A DNA stretch of 64,000 nt, from contig NC_079205.1 of NCBI RefSeq assembly GCF_026745355.1, positions 47,346,027-47,410,026 of the forward strand. The letters run 5' to 3'. The notes below the pieces were generated by a model. The model was given only the letters and a program-made list of their open reading frames with translations. It was not told the origin of the DNA and did not search any database. This DNA comes from Beta vulgaris subsp. vulgaris. Lineage: Eukaryota; Streptophyta; Magnoliopsida; Caryophyllales; Amaranthaceae. How positions within the stretch are numbered: position 1 is the stretch's first letter; each line of letters opens with the position of its first letter. Made by a program: the position numbers and the translations under genes. This document shows positions 39,220 to 50,326 of the stretch, one piece after another.

Positions 39220-41553
39220 CACCCCCGCAGTCGAAGCGGGAGGAGGGCGGACGCTAAGACTGTCCCGAAAGTCTTCAAAGAGAATCAAAGGAAGACCTTT
39301 AGTAAAAATATCTGCAATCTGATATCGGGAAGGGACATGTAACACACGTACTTCACCACGCGCTACCTTTTCTCGTACAAAATGAATGTCCATTTCAATA
39401 TGTTTTGTGCGTTGGTGTTGTACTGGATTACCGGACAAGTAGATGGCACTCACATTATCACAATAGACCAAGGTGGCTTTTTGAATAGGGCAGTGAAGCT
39501 CCAATAACAAATTTCGAAGCCAACAGGATTCTGAAACAACATTTGCTACCCCCCTGTATTCGGATTCAGCACTGGAACGAGACAAAGTAGCCTGTCGTTT
39601 GGATGACCAGGAGAGTAAATTATCACCAAGAAAAACACAATAGCCAGATGTCGAACGTCGAGTATCCGGACACCCACCCCAATCAGCATCAGTATAAGAA
39701 ATGAATGTAGAAATAGAAGAGGGATAGAGGTGAAGACCATGAGTAAGAGTCCCTTTAATGTAACGAATGATACGTTTCAGGGCAAGCATGTGAGCCTCCA
39801 TAGGCTGGTGCATGAAAAGACATATCTGTTGCACTGCATATGAGATATCAGGTCTAGTAAATGTCAAATACTGTAAAGCCCCAGCTAGACTGCGGTACTG
39901 GGAGGCATCAGCACACGGTGCACCAGCTGTGGCACCCAACTTGGGTTTCGTGTCGACTGGTGTGGAAGAGGGCTTGCAAGCCGACATCCCAGCTTTCTCA
40001 ATAATCTCTTCAGCATATTTACGCTGAGATAAAAACAAACCACCTGCATGACGAGAGACGGCAATACCAAGAAAATAACTCAGAGGACCCAAGTCCTTCA
40101 TAGCAAATTCAGAGCCAAGTTGGGACATGATGGAGGTGCGCAAGGCAGCAGATGAAGCAGTCAAGATAATGTCATCCACATACAAAAGAAGATAAGCAGT
40201 ATCGTTACCTCGGCGGTAGATGAACAAAGAACTGTCAGACTTACTATTGCAAAAACCAATGTGTGACACAAAATCAGCAAATCTGCGATACCAGGCACGA
40301 GGCGCCTGTTTGAGACCATATAAGGATTTTTTGAGAAGACACACATGTGACGGATACTGAGGATCCCTGTACCCCAGTGGCTGATGCATATAGACAGTCT
40401 CATGTAAGTCCCCATGTAAGAAGGCATTCTTAACATCCAACTGACGAAGATCCCAACCTTTGGACAAAGCCAGGCTAAGTACAGTACGAATAGTCGCCGG
40501 TTTAACAACCGGACTGAAAGTTTCACCACAATCAATACCAACTCGCTGGGTTTTGCCATCACCTACAAGACGAGCCTTATATCTCGCAAAAGAACCGTCA
40601 GAATTTTCTTTATGAGCAAAAATCCACATAGAACGAATAACATTAGCATCAGGAGGACGGGGAACCAACTCCCACGTCTTATTTTTAATAAGAGCATGAA
40701 ATTCGTCATCCATAGCCATTTTCCAATTAGGGTCACGAAGAGCCAACACAGGGTTACGGGGAAGGGGAGACCGGGACACAGCAGTATTTAGGTTGAGGAA
40801 TTTTTTCGGGCGAAAAATACCATTTTGGCTGCGGGTAGTGGGTCGAACCAAGGGAGGAGAGGGTGGGGCTCTTTGTGGGGAAATATGGGATGGCTCAGAT
40901 TGGGGACTAGGGGGCTGGAGAGGGGAGTTAGGCCCAGTCCGAATAGGGGAGGAGAAGTGTGGGGGCTGCATAGGGGAGCTGGGCCCAGACCGAGACAAGT
41001 GAGAGGACCCGCTGGGGGGATCAGGTCCATGGTCCGCAGAAGGAACGCGGGGAGAGAGAGTCTGGGCTGGGGAAGAAGATGGACCCGGGTGTGGAATTGG
41101 GCCAGGGGAGGTAGGACAGTTTTGTGGAGGGAGATGGAGGGAGATCCAGAGGCTATATAGGGCCCAGAAAATCATAGATTGGCCTGGTGTATGGATGGCA
41201 GAAAATGGGAATTTGTGCTCATCAAAAATCACATGGCGGCTTATAATGATTTTGCGGGATGATAAATCATAACACTTGTACCCTCTATGATTACTAGGAT
41301 AACCCAAAAATACACAAGGAGTGGAACGGGCTTGAAGTTTGTTTATGGAAGTGGAAGGATGGAGGGGAAAACACAAACAACCAAAAACTCGTAAATGTGA
41401 ATAAGAAGGTTCTTTGTGAAAAAGAATATGAAGAGGGGAATGATGGGCTAATTTCTTGTTGGGAAGAATGTTGAGGAGATATGTGGCCATTTGGAGTGCA
41501 TGATGCCAAAAAGTAGATGGAAGGGAAGCATGAGCAAGTAAAGTGCGAACCAT
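39217..41553 (-). CDS. Copia 3 polyprotein: integrase C-terminus, reverse transcriptase, RNase H
   Basis: One long open frame of 778 codons. Residues about 1-110 are the integrase C-terminal part (YSHLRVFGCLCFPLHP, CVFLGYPSNHRGYKCYDL). A Pro/Ser-rich linker follows at about 130-250. The RT has ARYKARLV, ETFSPVVKPATIR, LDVKNAFLHGDLHE, SLYGLKQAPRAWY and the catalytic YVDDIIL near residue 457. The RNase H has DADWGGCPDTRRSTSGY, SSAESEYR, VYCDNVSAIYL and RTKHIEMDIHFVRE. The stop overlaps the first bases of the 3' LTR. The frame is open through the whole RT-RNase H. It is probably not translated from its own start, because the upstream integrase and gag are frameshifted. Confidence 0.9.
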   Translation of the reverse strand: MVRTLLAHASLPSTFWHHALQMATYLLNILPNKKLAHHSPLHILFHKEPSYSHLRVFGCLCFPLHPSTSINKLQARSTPCVFLGYPSNHRGYKCYDLSSRKIIISRHVIFDEHKFPFSAIHTPGQSMIFWALYSLWISLHLPPQNCPTSPGPIPHPGPSSSPAQTLSPRVPSADHGPDPPSGSSHLSRSGPSSPMQPPHFSSPIRTGPNSPLQPPSPQSEPSHISPQRAPPSPPLVRPTTRSQNGIFRPKKFLNLNTAVSRSPLPRNPVLALRDPNWKMAMDDEFHALIKNKTWELVPRPPDANVIRSMWIFAHKENSDGSFARYKARLVGDGKTQRVGIDCGETFSPVVKPATIRTVLSLALSKGWDLRQLDVKNAFLHGDLHETVYMHQPLGYRDPQYPSHVCLLKKSLYGLKQAPRAWYRRFADFVSHIGFCNSKSDSSLFIYRRGNDTAYLLLYVDDIILTASSAALRTSIMSQLGSEFAMKDLGPLSYFLGIAVSRHAGGLFLSQRKYAEEIIEKAGMSACKPSSTPVDTKPKLGATAGAPCADASQYRSLAGALQYLTFTRPDISYAVQQICLFMHQPMEAHMLALKRIIRYIKGTLTHGLHLYPSSISTFISYTDADWGGCPDTRRSTSGYCVFLGDNLLSWSSKRQATLSRSSAESEYRGVANVVSESCWLRNLLLELHCPIQKATLVYCDNVSAIYLSGNPVQHQRTKHIEMDIHFVREKVARGEVRVLHVPSRYQIADIFTKGLPLILFEDFRDSLSVRPPPASTAGV

Positions 41554-42146
41554 ATTATTAAGGGTGCGGGTTTACGTTCAGCTTTACCATTTTGAGAGGA
41601 GGTATAGGGACAAGAAAGGCGAAGAGAGAGACCATGAGATTTACAAAACTCCCAAAACGGAGCGTTATCAAATTCCTACCATTATCACATTGGAGATTTT
41701 TAATGTCCCGTTCAAATTGTTGCGGATATAAGCATGAAATTGCAAGAAAATGGAATAAACTTGAGATTTCTTAGCAAGGGGAAAAGTCCAAACAAAATCA
41801 GAAAAATCATCCAACACAACAAGATAGTAACGATGGCCCAAAGAGCTCAAAACGGGGGATGTCCAAATATCACAATGAATAATGTCAAATGGCATCATAG
41901 TACTAGAATAGAAGCAACAAATGGCAACTTAACATGTTTCCCCAAAGGACAAGAATAACAAACTGCAGAGTCACTAAGTTTATTACATTCAATGATTTTA
42001 TTTTTCCTAAGCACATCTAGAATAGAAGCACCCGGATGACCCAATCTATCATGCCAAAGAGAAGGAGCAATGGCGGCAAAGCTAGAAGAGGATGAGCAGG
42101 AGTTGTAGGGTAGTGGTGAGAGGATACAACGCCCCTTGACTCTCAC
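41554..42146 (-). pseudogene. Copia 3 integrase core, frameshifted
   Basis: Zinc-binding WHDRLGHPG with CYSCPLGKHVKLPF, then the core start FDIIHCDIWTSPV and VVLDDFSDFVW. Reading changes frame at about 41897, about 41690 (within the conserved DNG block) and about 41560. Each can be explained by a single-base length change near a short homopolymer. Confidence 0.82.
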
Positions 42147-42178
42147 ATCTCATGAGAGGACTCCCCGTCTGAAATCCT

Positions 42179-42709
42179 TCACAGAAAACCCAAAAGGATC
42201 AAATTCCACAGTCCAGAATTATCAGTAGTGAATTTACGAACAGAAACTAGGTTCTTAATAATTTTGGGTGCATGCAAAACATTTTTAAGGGTCAAGGGTG
42301 AGGTACTAGAATTCAAGTGCATATCTCCATAACCACTAATAGGAATAGTATGGCCATTTCCAACAATAATTCCATCATTTTTGCTCAAATTAAAATAAGA
42401 CGAGAAAGTACCTTTAGAGGACGTCATGTGAGACGTGGCCCCCGTATCCATGTACCAATGCGGGTCCGGTGGAGTGAGCTCAAAAGTATTGAAAGCTGCA
42501 TCAATTTCTGTGGGCTGAAATTGCCCATGTTCAGCAACATAGGCTACTGGTCGCTGGCCCAGAATTCCAGGAGAAGGGCGCTGGCTTGCTGCTGCTGGTG
42601 GATTGGGCCTAGCCCAACCTTGAGTAGGGAATGGGCATGGTGGCATGGGCCAACCATAAGGCCACCCCCCCAAGTAGGAAACGAAGGGGGCTGCCTGCCC
42701 GTGAACCAC
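42179..42709 (-). pseudogene. Copia 3 gag C-terminus and protease
   Basis: The Pro/Gly-rich end of gag is followed by the protease active site HWYMDTGATSHMTS (about 42415-42456) and the pre-integrase block GYGDMHLNSSTSPLTLKNVLHAP. Confidence 0.82.
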
Positions 42710-43568
42710 GGCTGCTGGTACACAGCCGGCTGTTGATGGCCGCCGGGACGACTGCCGGAGTGCCGACCACCCCCTCTGCCGCCACCACCACCACGGTGGC
42801 CGGATTTTCGGCCGGAGTTGGTGGAGCGATTTTTAGATTGTTTACCACCATTCGAATTTTGAGGGGAGGAGAAACCGAGTGTGACGAATCCACCAATAAA
42901 GCCGAAGAGGCGCCGATGGATGCCTTTTTGGAAAATCCGGCCTCCTCAAGCACAAGCATAGAACGTGCTTGATAGAAGGGGGGAAGCGGATCACTTTGAC
43001 GGAGAAGAGTACCAACTCCACTGTAGGCATCCGTGAGGCCCGCAACCATTTGCAAAACCAAACGATTGTTGGATACCGGAGCACCCACATTCTTCAGTTG
43101 ATCGGCCAACATCTTTAACCGTTGACAATAGGCGGATGCATTCGGGAAATCTTCCATAGAAGTATTGGAAAATTCTTGTTCAAGGGTGACGGCCCTTGAA
43201 GTTTTATTGTCTTGAAAAATACCTCGGAGACGTTCCCATGCCGCCAAGGCAGTTGAGTCAGGCTCAAGAATAGTGTTGAGGAGGTCCGTGGAAATGGTAC
43301 CATAAATCCATTTCAAAACGGTCGCATCAATGGTGGACCATTCCTCTTTTTCAGCATCTGTGACAGGTTCCTTAATCTTAGAAGAAGGAATAATATGATG
43401 TATGACACGATTTGAACGTGCATGAATCTTAAACAACTCCGCCCACGTGGAGTATTGCACATTTTCCATGTCAAGAGTGATGGGAACACTTTGTTTGATA
43501 TTAGTGTGAGAAAGAGAAGAAGAAATAGAAGAAGACGGAGGAGGAGTAGAAGGGCTGTCGCCGGCCAT
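42609..43568 (-). CDS. Copia 3 gag
   Basis: Starts MAGDSPSTPPPSS at 43568, shortly after the primer-binding site. Typical gag blocks are NVQYSTWAELFKIHARSN, LKWIYGTISTDLLNTI, AAWERLRGIFQDNK and RLKMLADQLKNVGAPVSNN. After about 42860 the frame leaves the expected glycine-rich tail, which continues in another frame, so one base has been lost or gained near 42859-42872. Confidence 0.85.
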   Translation of the reverse strand: MAGDSPSTPPPSSSISSSLSHTNIKQSVPITLDMENVQYSTWAELFKIHARSNRVIHHIIPSSKIKEPVTDAEKEEWSTIDATVLKWIYGTISTDLLNTILEPDSTALAAWERLRGIFQDNKTSRAVTLEQEFSNTSMEDFPNASAYCQRLKMLADQLKNVGAPVSNNRLVLQMVAGLTDAYSGVGTLLRQSDPLPPFYQARSMLVLEEAGFSKKASIGASSALLVDSSHSVSPPLKIRMVVNNLKIAPPTPAENPATVVVVAAEGVVGTPAVVPAAINSRLCTSSRGSRAGSPLRFLLGGVALWLAHATMPIPYSRLG

Positions 43569-43646
43569 GGTGGCGTGTGGGCTGTGCGACGGCGTAGGGC
43601 AGCGGAAGGGAATGAGAGGATCGAAAACCCTAAGCCAATGATACCA

Positions 43647-43833
43647 TGTAGAAATATATTCCTTGATTTGATGAAGATTACAAACTGACTATCTATACTA
43701 GGCTAGCAAGCTATAGTCAAAGTTTACCTAAAATACATCCAAGATTACAGCCTATTAGTTAGGAAACTAATTAGGAATACAAAACTAATTAGTAATTAAA
43801 ATATTTACATATTTCTAATTACATAATCTATCA
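43647..43833 (-). repeat. 5' LTR of Copia 3
   Basis: 187 bp, identical to 39033-39219, and followed on the minus strand by TGGTATCATTGGC. Confidence 0.94.
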
Positions 43834-43838
43834 AAAAG

Positions 43839-45555
43839 TTTGAAATGAATTTTGACTTTTCAAACTTGTTATATTTGGTATTTAATTTAGGGGGTGTCAG
43901 TTAATTAAGAAAAGTTTATAATTTAGTCCAATTCAAACTCAAGTTGTCATATTAGACAACGATGAGAAAAGTTTGGGCTTATTAACATCTACTTTATATT
44001 CTCATACTTTGCGTGATGATTATTATTTAATCCTATTAGGTTTACTAGTTTTTGAAGTCCGTGGAGTGCACGGATTATTTTTTATGTGGTAGAATTATAT
44101 TCTTGTATTATTAGATATGACTACAAATAAGATAAATGAAATATTTTTCCCATTTTACAACATGAACATATGAGCATGAAACCCTCCTTTTTAATCATTG
44201 GCACACTTTTACATGGCATGTCCGACACCCGGCATGATATTTTTAGTAGTAAGCGTTCTGGTCATCGTGTATGTTGTTAGGAGGGTGTTTCATTCGGGCC
44301 CTGGCCTCCCTACGATGGGGATCCTAGCCCATAAGCCCCTGTACCAAAAAGAAAATAAAGAACAGGAAACAAGGCAAAGAATAAAATACTTATTTCCTTT
44401 TACTGCTCTTATGTGTTAACTTTGTATAACAGCAAATGAACTAAAAGAATCTGGTAAAGCTGTAAAGGAATGCAAATGAACCAACACCTTCACTTGTGCA
44501 CCACTTTTCACACTTAATATATATAAACTACTTTTTGCTAAGTGATGTGGTGAATCAATTACAATTATTAATATATTAATATATTATTATTCATGAATTT
44601 CATAATTGATAGTTTTTTGTAATAATTGTTTGGTATAAAATTGGGAAACGGACGTTATGGCATGATAAGTAGTTTAAAAAAATTTAAGGAATTAGGGATA
44701 AAAATAACTATTTCAATGGAATTGGGGTAAGAGAATGTTATTAATTTAATAAAAGTGTCAGAGGTCAAAAAGCTTGTTTATGTCTTTATAATTACATATA
44801 ATTATAAGACTTTATTATGTTTTACTTTGAAACATTAAACATTGAAAATGCATTGCAGTGGTGGTTAAACTCTCATATTTTGTTTCAACTGGCATATGTT
44901 CAATTCCTAGTAGCTACTCGGTGTTAATATTTTTAAAATGAGATCATAAACATGTGTATTAGAAGTTTGAGAAGAAAGCACATGACACATACGTTAAAAA
45001 GTGTCATGTGACACCGTTCCTTTAGCATAAACGCCTTTTCATGTAAATTGAATCAAACTGAGTCTCCATTAATTCAGTCCAAAAATACATGTAAGTCTAC
45101 GTATATCTACAATGTTGGGGACTCAAATTTCAGTTATAGTTTATATTTTAGTCTTGACTCGAAATTGAGGTACTAATAGTTTATTTTTAATAACAATTTC
45201 AAAAATATTTTTCTGTTTCTGCTTTATGTAGAAATTTGTATGTACAAAAATAGTATATACTCTATATTGTACAACTTTACATGAGTGTAATTATGCATAA
45301 TCTGACCGCAATTAATGGTTTTGGTTTGCGTATTTATTCGTCATTATTATTAATAATTAGTGTAATTGTCAAATTAAACCGCAAAGGAAAAATGGGTAAA
45401 CTAGTGTAATTAAAAATAATGCTTTTTTTGTTAACGTAATATAATTAATAATTTAATCGATTAATTAGAAGGTAATTATTTAATTATAATTACTATATTT
45501 TGATTTTATTAATATTATCTAAAATTAATATGATGAATTAAATTATTTTATTATC
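43839..45555. other. AT-rich intergenic sequence
   Basis: No gene recognised. A short open frame at about 44198-44420 shows no family likeness and its composition fits random sequence. Confidence 0.5.
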
Positions 45556-45563
45556 AAGGGTTA

Positions 45564-46811
45564 GTGGTCACTCATCCGGCAAAGATTGAAGAATGTTTTA
45601 CTGAAGCCTTTAAACAGCGTTTCACCTCAAATACTCGATGTGCGTTTGATACTAGTCAGGATTTTGACCTTCTAAATGAAATTATCTCCGATGAAGACAA
45701 TGCCTATTTATGTAGAGAGGTTACCTATGAGGAGGTTAAAGAAGCTACCTTTGATTTAGCTCCTGATAAAGCGCCTGGGCCGGATGGTTATCCACCTTTC
45801 TTTTTTCAAAAGTATTGGTCCCTAGTTGGTAATATGGTTTTCAGAGCGATAAAAGCTTTTTTTCATTCAGGAAAAATCCTTAAAGAAATTAACCACACCT
45901 TCATCGCTTTGATTCCAAAAGTAGATAATCCCTCTAATCCTAATCATTTTAGACCAATTAGTTTGTGTTCGACTATTTATAAGATCCTTGCAAAAATTCT
46001 AGCTAATAGATTAAAAGTGGTTTTGGGAAAGATTATTCATCCCCTTCAAGGTGCATTTGTCCCTTAGAGATTGATCCAAGATAATGTACTTTTAGCACAT
46101 GAAGTCTTTCATTCCTTTAAGAACAAGAAAGGGGCATCAGGGTGGTTGGCTATTAAACTGGATATGGAAAAAGCGTATGATAAGTTATAATGGGACTATA
46201 TATTTGCTACTCTAGATAAGCTGGGATTTTGTGCTCGTTGGGTAGAGTGGTTGAGACAGTGCATCACAACGGTCTCCTTCTCGGTGTTAGTTAATGGTAT
46301 CCCAGGTGAAACTTTTATTCCGCAAAGAGGAGTACGTCAAGGAGATCCCTATCTCCGTACATTTTCATTTTATGTGCGGAAATTTTGGCTAGACAGTAGT
46401 CTGTCTGGATCTAAATTTTTAGGAGTCACTTTAGGACATTCGGGAGTAAAATTTCCTTTTTTAACATTTGCTGATGATACGATGATTTTTGCTAAAGCTT
46501 CGGAGGATAGTTGCAATACTATCAAGTCTATTCTAGATAAGTACTGCACAATGTCAGGTCAATTAGTGAATTTTCATAAATCGGCATTTCAATGTACTGA
46601 CAATGTGTCTAATAGTTTTTCCGCTAATTTTGACGATATTCTTCAAATGGACAAATCTTTTTCGTTGGGTAAGTATTTGGGGTGTCCCATAATAGATTCA
46701 AAAGTTACCAATGCTACCTTTGCTGATTTACAGGAAAAAGTGACGTCACAGCTGACTAAATGGAAAGCTAATTCGTTATCTCAAAGGACGAACTATTCTA
46801 GTTCAATCTAA
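45564..46811 (+). pseudogene. LINE reverse transcriptase, interrupted
   Basis: Two open blocks (45564-46067, 46251-46811) are separated by in-frame stops. The motif order matches plant LINE ORF2 (finger, palm with FADD, thumb). The catalytic FADD is intact but the protein cannot be made in one piece. Confidence 0.85.
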
Positions 46812-48039
46812 TTTAGCTACGAAAGCTAACTATCAAATGCAAAGTTTTTCTTTGCCCCCTGCTATTCTTTCCTCTCTTGATAAGTGCTACCGCAATTTTT
46901 TTTGGAACAAAGCTTCTGAAGCTAAGTCCCCCAACTTGATAGGGTGGGATAAGTGCTATCCGCAATTTTTTTTTGTAGTCCTAAAAAATTTGGTGGTCTA
47001 GGTCTTCGGAAAGCAAAGACTACTAACAATGCTCTTCAATTTAAACTCTTATGGAAGATTCTGGATTCTCCTGATAATCTTTGGGTTCAATTAGTCAAAA
47101 GAAAATACTTAAAGAATGATGATTTATTCACTTATAAAGTCAAAGCTAATGTCTCATGGCAATGGAGAAGATTAATGAATTTACGCAGTGCCTTTAGGAA
47201 GGGTTTACGGTGGATAGTGGGGAATGGGGAGAGTATTTCATTTTGGTTTGATAATTGGATCTTTAATAATGCTCTGGTGGAAAGCTCTAGTATTCCTATT
47301 GGTTCGGAGGATTTAAAAGTCAGCCACTTTATTGACCAGGACGGTCAGTGGGATGTCTCGTTGCTTAGGCAGTTTGTTCCAATTGAGATTTCTAATTCTA
47401 TAGCGAATTATTTCCTTCCGAGTAATGAGTGTAATGACACAAGGGTGTGGGGCCTTGCTCCTGATGGCAATTACTCAGTTGAATCTGGTGTAGAGCTTCT
47501 GTAAGGTTTTAGTAGTCAGCAGGCTGTCCCTGTGCCCTTTGTTTGGATCTGGAAGTTGAATACTCCCCAAAGATCAAGTTTTTCTTATGGAAATTATGTC
47601 ATAATAGGCTTCCTACAAAGAAAAGGTTAGAGCTAAGTCATGTTTTCCTTCCGATGGAGTGTGTTTTTTGTAATCATCACTCGGAAGATTCTGCTCATAT
47701 GTTCTCTAAGTGTCCATTTACGATTGATGTGTTTGCGGAACTTCAAGTTTTGTTAAAGTGGCATGTCCCGCCCGAGATTGAGGATGGTGTTCCATTTTAT
47801 AGTTTTTTATTATCCTTAAAATCCTCTTTCTCAATGCCCCAAGTGGAGTGCATGGCTATTGTGTGGTGGTTTGTGTGGTATGCGCGGAATGGGGTTATTT
47901 TTCGGCAAGATTCGTCTTCCCCCCAAAAGGTTAGTCATATGGTCAAAGCCTTTGCGCACAATCTTTCTGTTTCAGGAGTTGTGGTGGCGGGTGTGGATTC
48001 TAGTGTCTCTATTTCTGCTCGAAAGAAGGCCAAGGTGAA

Positions 48040-48475
48040 TATTAGGGATCAGGTTGTTTGGTCCCCTCCCCCGGGTGATTATTTTAAATTAAATTTTGAT
48101 GGTTCAAAGCTGGCTAGTGGTCAAGCGGCTTTTGGGTTTGTTATTCGCGATTCGGCAGGTATTGTTCGGTTGTGTGGTGCGGGGACTCTAGACGAAGCGG
48201 ATTCTATTTTAGAGGCAGAGGCAAGGGGCCTCCGGGAAGGTATTAGAGGGGCTAGATTTCTTGGTATTGGCAAGCTTATTGTGGAAGGTGATAACTTGGC
48301 TGTTATCAACGCTATTAAGCGCATTTGGAAGATCCCGTGGATGAAAAATTCCATTATTTTGGATACGGTTCAAGATATGGGTCAGTTTGAGGATGTGAAG
48401 TTTGTCATGTTTTTAGGGAAGCAAATGCGACAGCGGACTGGATGGCTCATCGTGGTCATTCGACATCTACCATGA
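48040..48475 (+). pseudogene. LINE RNase H domain
   Basis: Retains the first aspartate in NFDGS, the glutamate in EAEARGL and the aspartate in EGDNL. The final catalytic region is lost through a frame change at about 48430 (FREANATADWMAHRG-like reading resumes in another frame). RNase H at the C-terminus marks a LINE lineage different from the one at 35.6 kb. Confidence 0.8.
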
Positions 48476-49285
48476 CTTACTGGTTTGATATTTCTGATTT
48501 ATCTTTCGCTGTAATCATCCGCAAGGATGCTTTAGGGTGGCCCAAATCTTGGGACCCTCCCTAGTTTCTTCCTTTCCTTTTTTTTTATAAAAAAAAAAAA
48601 TTGGTGGGGTATGGAATGTAGGAGAGAGAAAAGGAGGTGGGGTATGGAAAAGTAGGGGAGAGAAGGTAAATGGGGAGGTTAATGAATGTAGGTATGTAAT
48701 TGTGAAATGGAGATGGTGGGTGATAAAGTTAGTGGAAAGTGATGTGGACGAATGAGGTGAGGAAAGAGAAATTAAGGGGATGTTGATGAATGTGAGGAAA
48801 GAAAAATAAGAGACCCAAGGTTTTTGAGAATTTTCTCCCATGATGATAGCCGATAGATAACACATTTTTTTGTTTATCATAAAACCGGTATTATGTTTAT
48901 ATAAGAACCTTGCCAAATTTGAGTATGGTTACAAGATAGAAATCTGTTCTTTGCCTTTTCTTGTACATCATACTAACCAGTGGCATATCCTCGCGGTAAG
49001 CTTTCTAGTAAGGGGTGACGAACGAATAGTCCACATCCGATGATCCACATAATCAGTTGTTTTATGTCCTTCAAGATTGTCGGAGGGTGCAGAATATGGC
49101 TCTTTCTGAATATGAGGGCTTTTTTATGCCTAAGTAAGAGGGAACTATCAGACACATTGCATTGGTTGGCATAAGAAGATCCGGTCTCTCATGAATAGGT
49201 TTCATAGCAGCTGCAGTTGCAACAGAGGAGCTCATTTTTTTGGGGAATGCTGAGAGTGATCGATCTGGCCCACGTGAGTTCGAAG

Positions 49286-49446
49286 TATATATTAGTGATG
49301 TTGTGATGACTAGGTATTAACTATTTGCAAATCAAATATTGTAAAGCAAAATAGTCGTAAGTAATATGTAGAATCAGAGTCATCGGATGGTTCTCATAAT
49401 AATTGAAACTCTTATATTGTTGGCCATCACAACATCACTAATATAT
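49286..49446. repeat. Inverted repeat of about 22 bp with a loop of about 116 bp
   Basis: ATATATTAGTGATGTTGTGA on the left is matched by its reverse complement TCACAACATCACTAATATAT on the right. No target-site duplication is obvious, so it may be a MITE core or a chance fold. Confidence 0.6.
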
Positions 49447-49894
49447 TTTAGGTATTTCATATTAAGTATACAGAAAATTGAAGAGTTCATATTATTTTGA
49501 TAAGATAGTCCGTTAGCTTGGGTGTTTTCCGAAAATTGGGATTACTATAAGAAAATGGCAAAAAGTTAAGATTATTTCGAGTAATTTTTTCTTTCAGAGA
49601 AGAAAGGAAGAAGATGTTCCATAAAACTTGAAGCTAAAAAAAGAATTGATAAGTAGAGCTTTATCTAAATTTCTAAATCAAAAAGAGAAAAAGAAAAAAG
49701 ATTGTATAGAATGAAATTGAAAATAGTAAATGAAAAGAAAACCAATGTGGTGACTTTGCCATCAAAACAAAACAAAACAAAAAACAAAAGAAGGGAAGAG
49801 GACAGAAAACATACAAAACAGAACAAAAAAACAAAAGAAGGAAGGGAAGAGGAGTGACAAAACATGGAAAAGAAAACCAAAAGCTAGCCTCCTC

Positions 49895-49975
49895 AGCAAG
49901 GGTCGAACCCGCGTACTACTGATACAGTGGCTGAAGATTCGCGGCCCAACAGCTACCGGAGCAAACATCAAAACA
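49895..49975 (-). repeat. tRNA-like sequence, possible SINE head
   Basis: The minus strand reads GGTAGCTGTTGGGC (box A-like) and, about 40 bases later, CGCGGGTTCGACCC (box B-like, GGTTCGA). The acceptor stem does not close, so it is not a functional tRNA. Downstream is T-rich. The extent of any SINE is unknown. Confidence 0.35.
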
Positions 49976-50062
49976 TTTAACTAACACGGTGTAGAATAAC
50001 TATAAAGTGTAGCTTCCGAAAGTAATGATTGGTCATATGAACAACTAGGACTTTGGGACTAA

Positions 50063-50245
50063 GGGCCTATTCTCCCCTGCTTATTTTCAGTTCTGTTCAG
50101 TTCAGTTCAGCTCCAACCAGTTCAGTTCAGTTCAGATCAATTCAGATCAGTTCAGTTCAGTTCAGCTCCATTATTTTATAACCATTTTGTTAAATATTAT
50201 TATTGTGTTGGTATAATTTATTTTACTAATTACTCTTATTATTAC

Positions 50246-50326
<81 letters not shown>

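Larger units (their letters stand above)
39033..43833 (-). mobile_element. Ty1/Copia retrotransposon 3, young, identical LTRs, TSD AAAAG
   Basis: Two 187-bp LTRs (39033-39219, 43647-43833) are identical by eye. AAAAG lies on both sides (39028-39032, 43834-43838). The minus strand next to the 5' LTR reads TGGTATCATTGGC (primer-binding site), and next to the 3' LTR is the short purine tract GCGGGGGTG. The order gag, protease, integrase, RT, RNase H is complete over 4.8 kb. Despite the identical LTRs, the polyprotein is broken by several single-base frame changes. Confidence 0.95.
45556..48601 (+). mobile_element. LINE-1-type retrotransposon with RNase H domain, 5'-truncated
   Basis: It starts inside ORF2 (HPAKIEECFTEAFKQRF). 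RT motifs are DKAPGPDGYPPFFFQ, HTFIALIPKV and FRPISLCSTIYKILAKILANRL, RGVRQGDPY and catalytic LTFADDTMIF. The zinc-binding region follows (CVFCNHHSEDSAHMFSKCPF at about 47670-47730) and then an RNase H domain (FKLNFDGSKLASGQAAFGFVIRD, EAEARGLREG, EGDNLAVINAI). An A-run lies near 48590-48600. Stops at about 46065 and 46190 and frame changes near 46350, 46805, 46940, 47500 and 48430 disable it. Confidence 0.88.
48602..50062. other. Intergenic sequence
   Basis: No gene. It holds a 22-bp inverted repeat (49286-49446), a possible tRNA-like SINE head on the minus strand (about 49895-49975) and a purine-rich AAAACAAAA stretch at 49740-49850. Confidence 0.5.

Noticed and set aside
44198..44420. Small membrane-protein-like frame (MIFLVVSVLVIVYVV)
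   Set aside because: Short, no upstream or downstream support and no recognised family. A chance hydrophobic frame in AT-rich DNA is likely.
49895..49975. Functional tRNA gene on the minus strand
   Set aside because: The box B-like part is present, but the acceptor and D stems do not pair. At most it is tRNA-derived.
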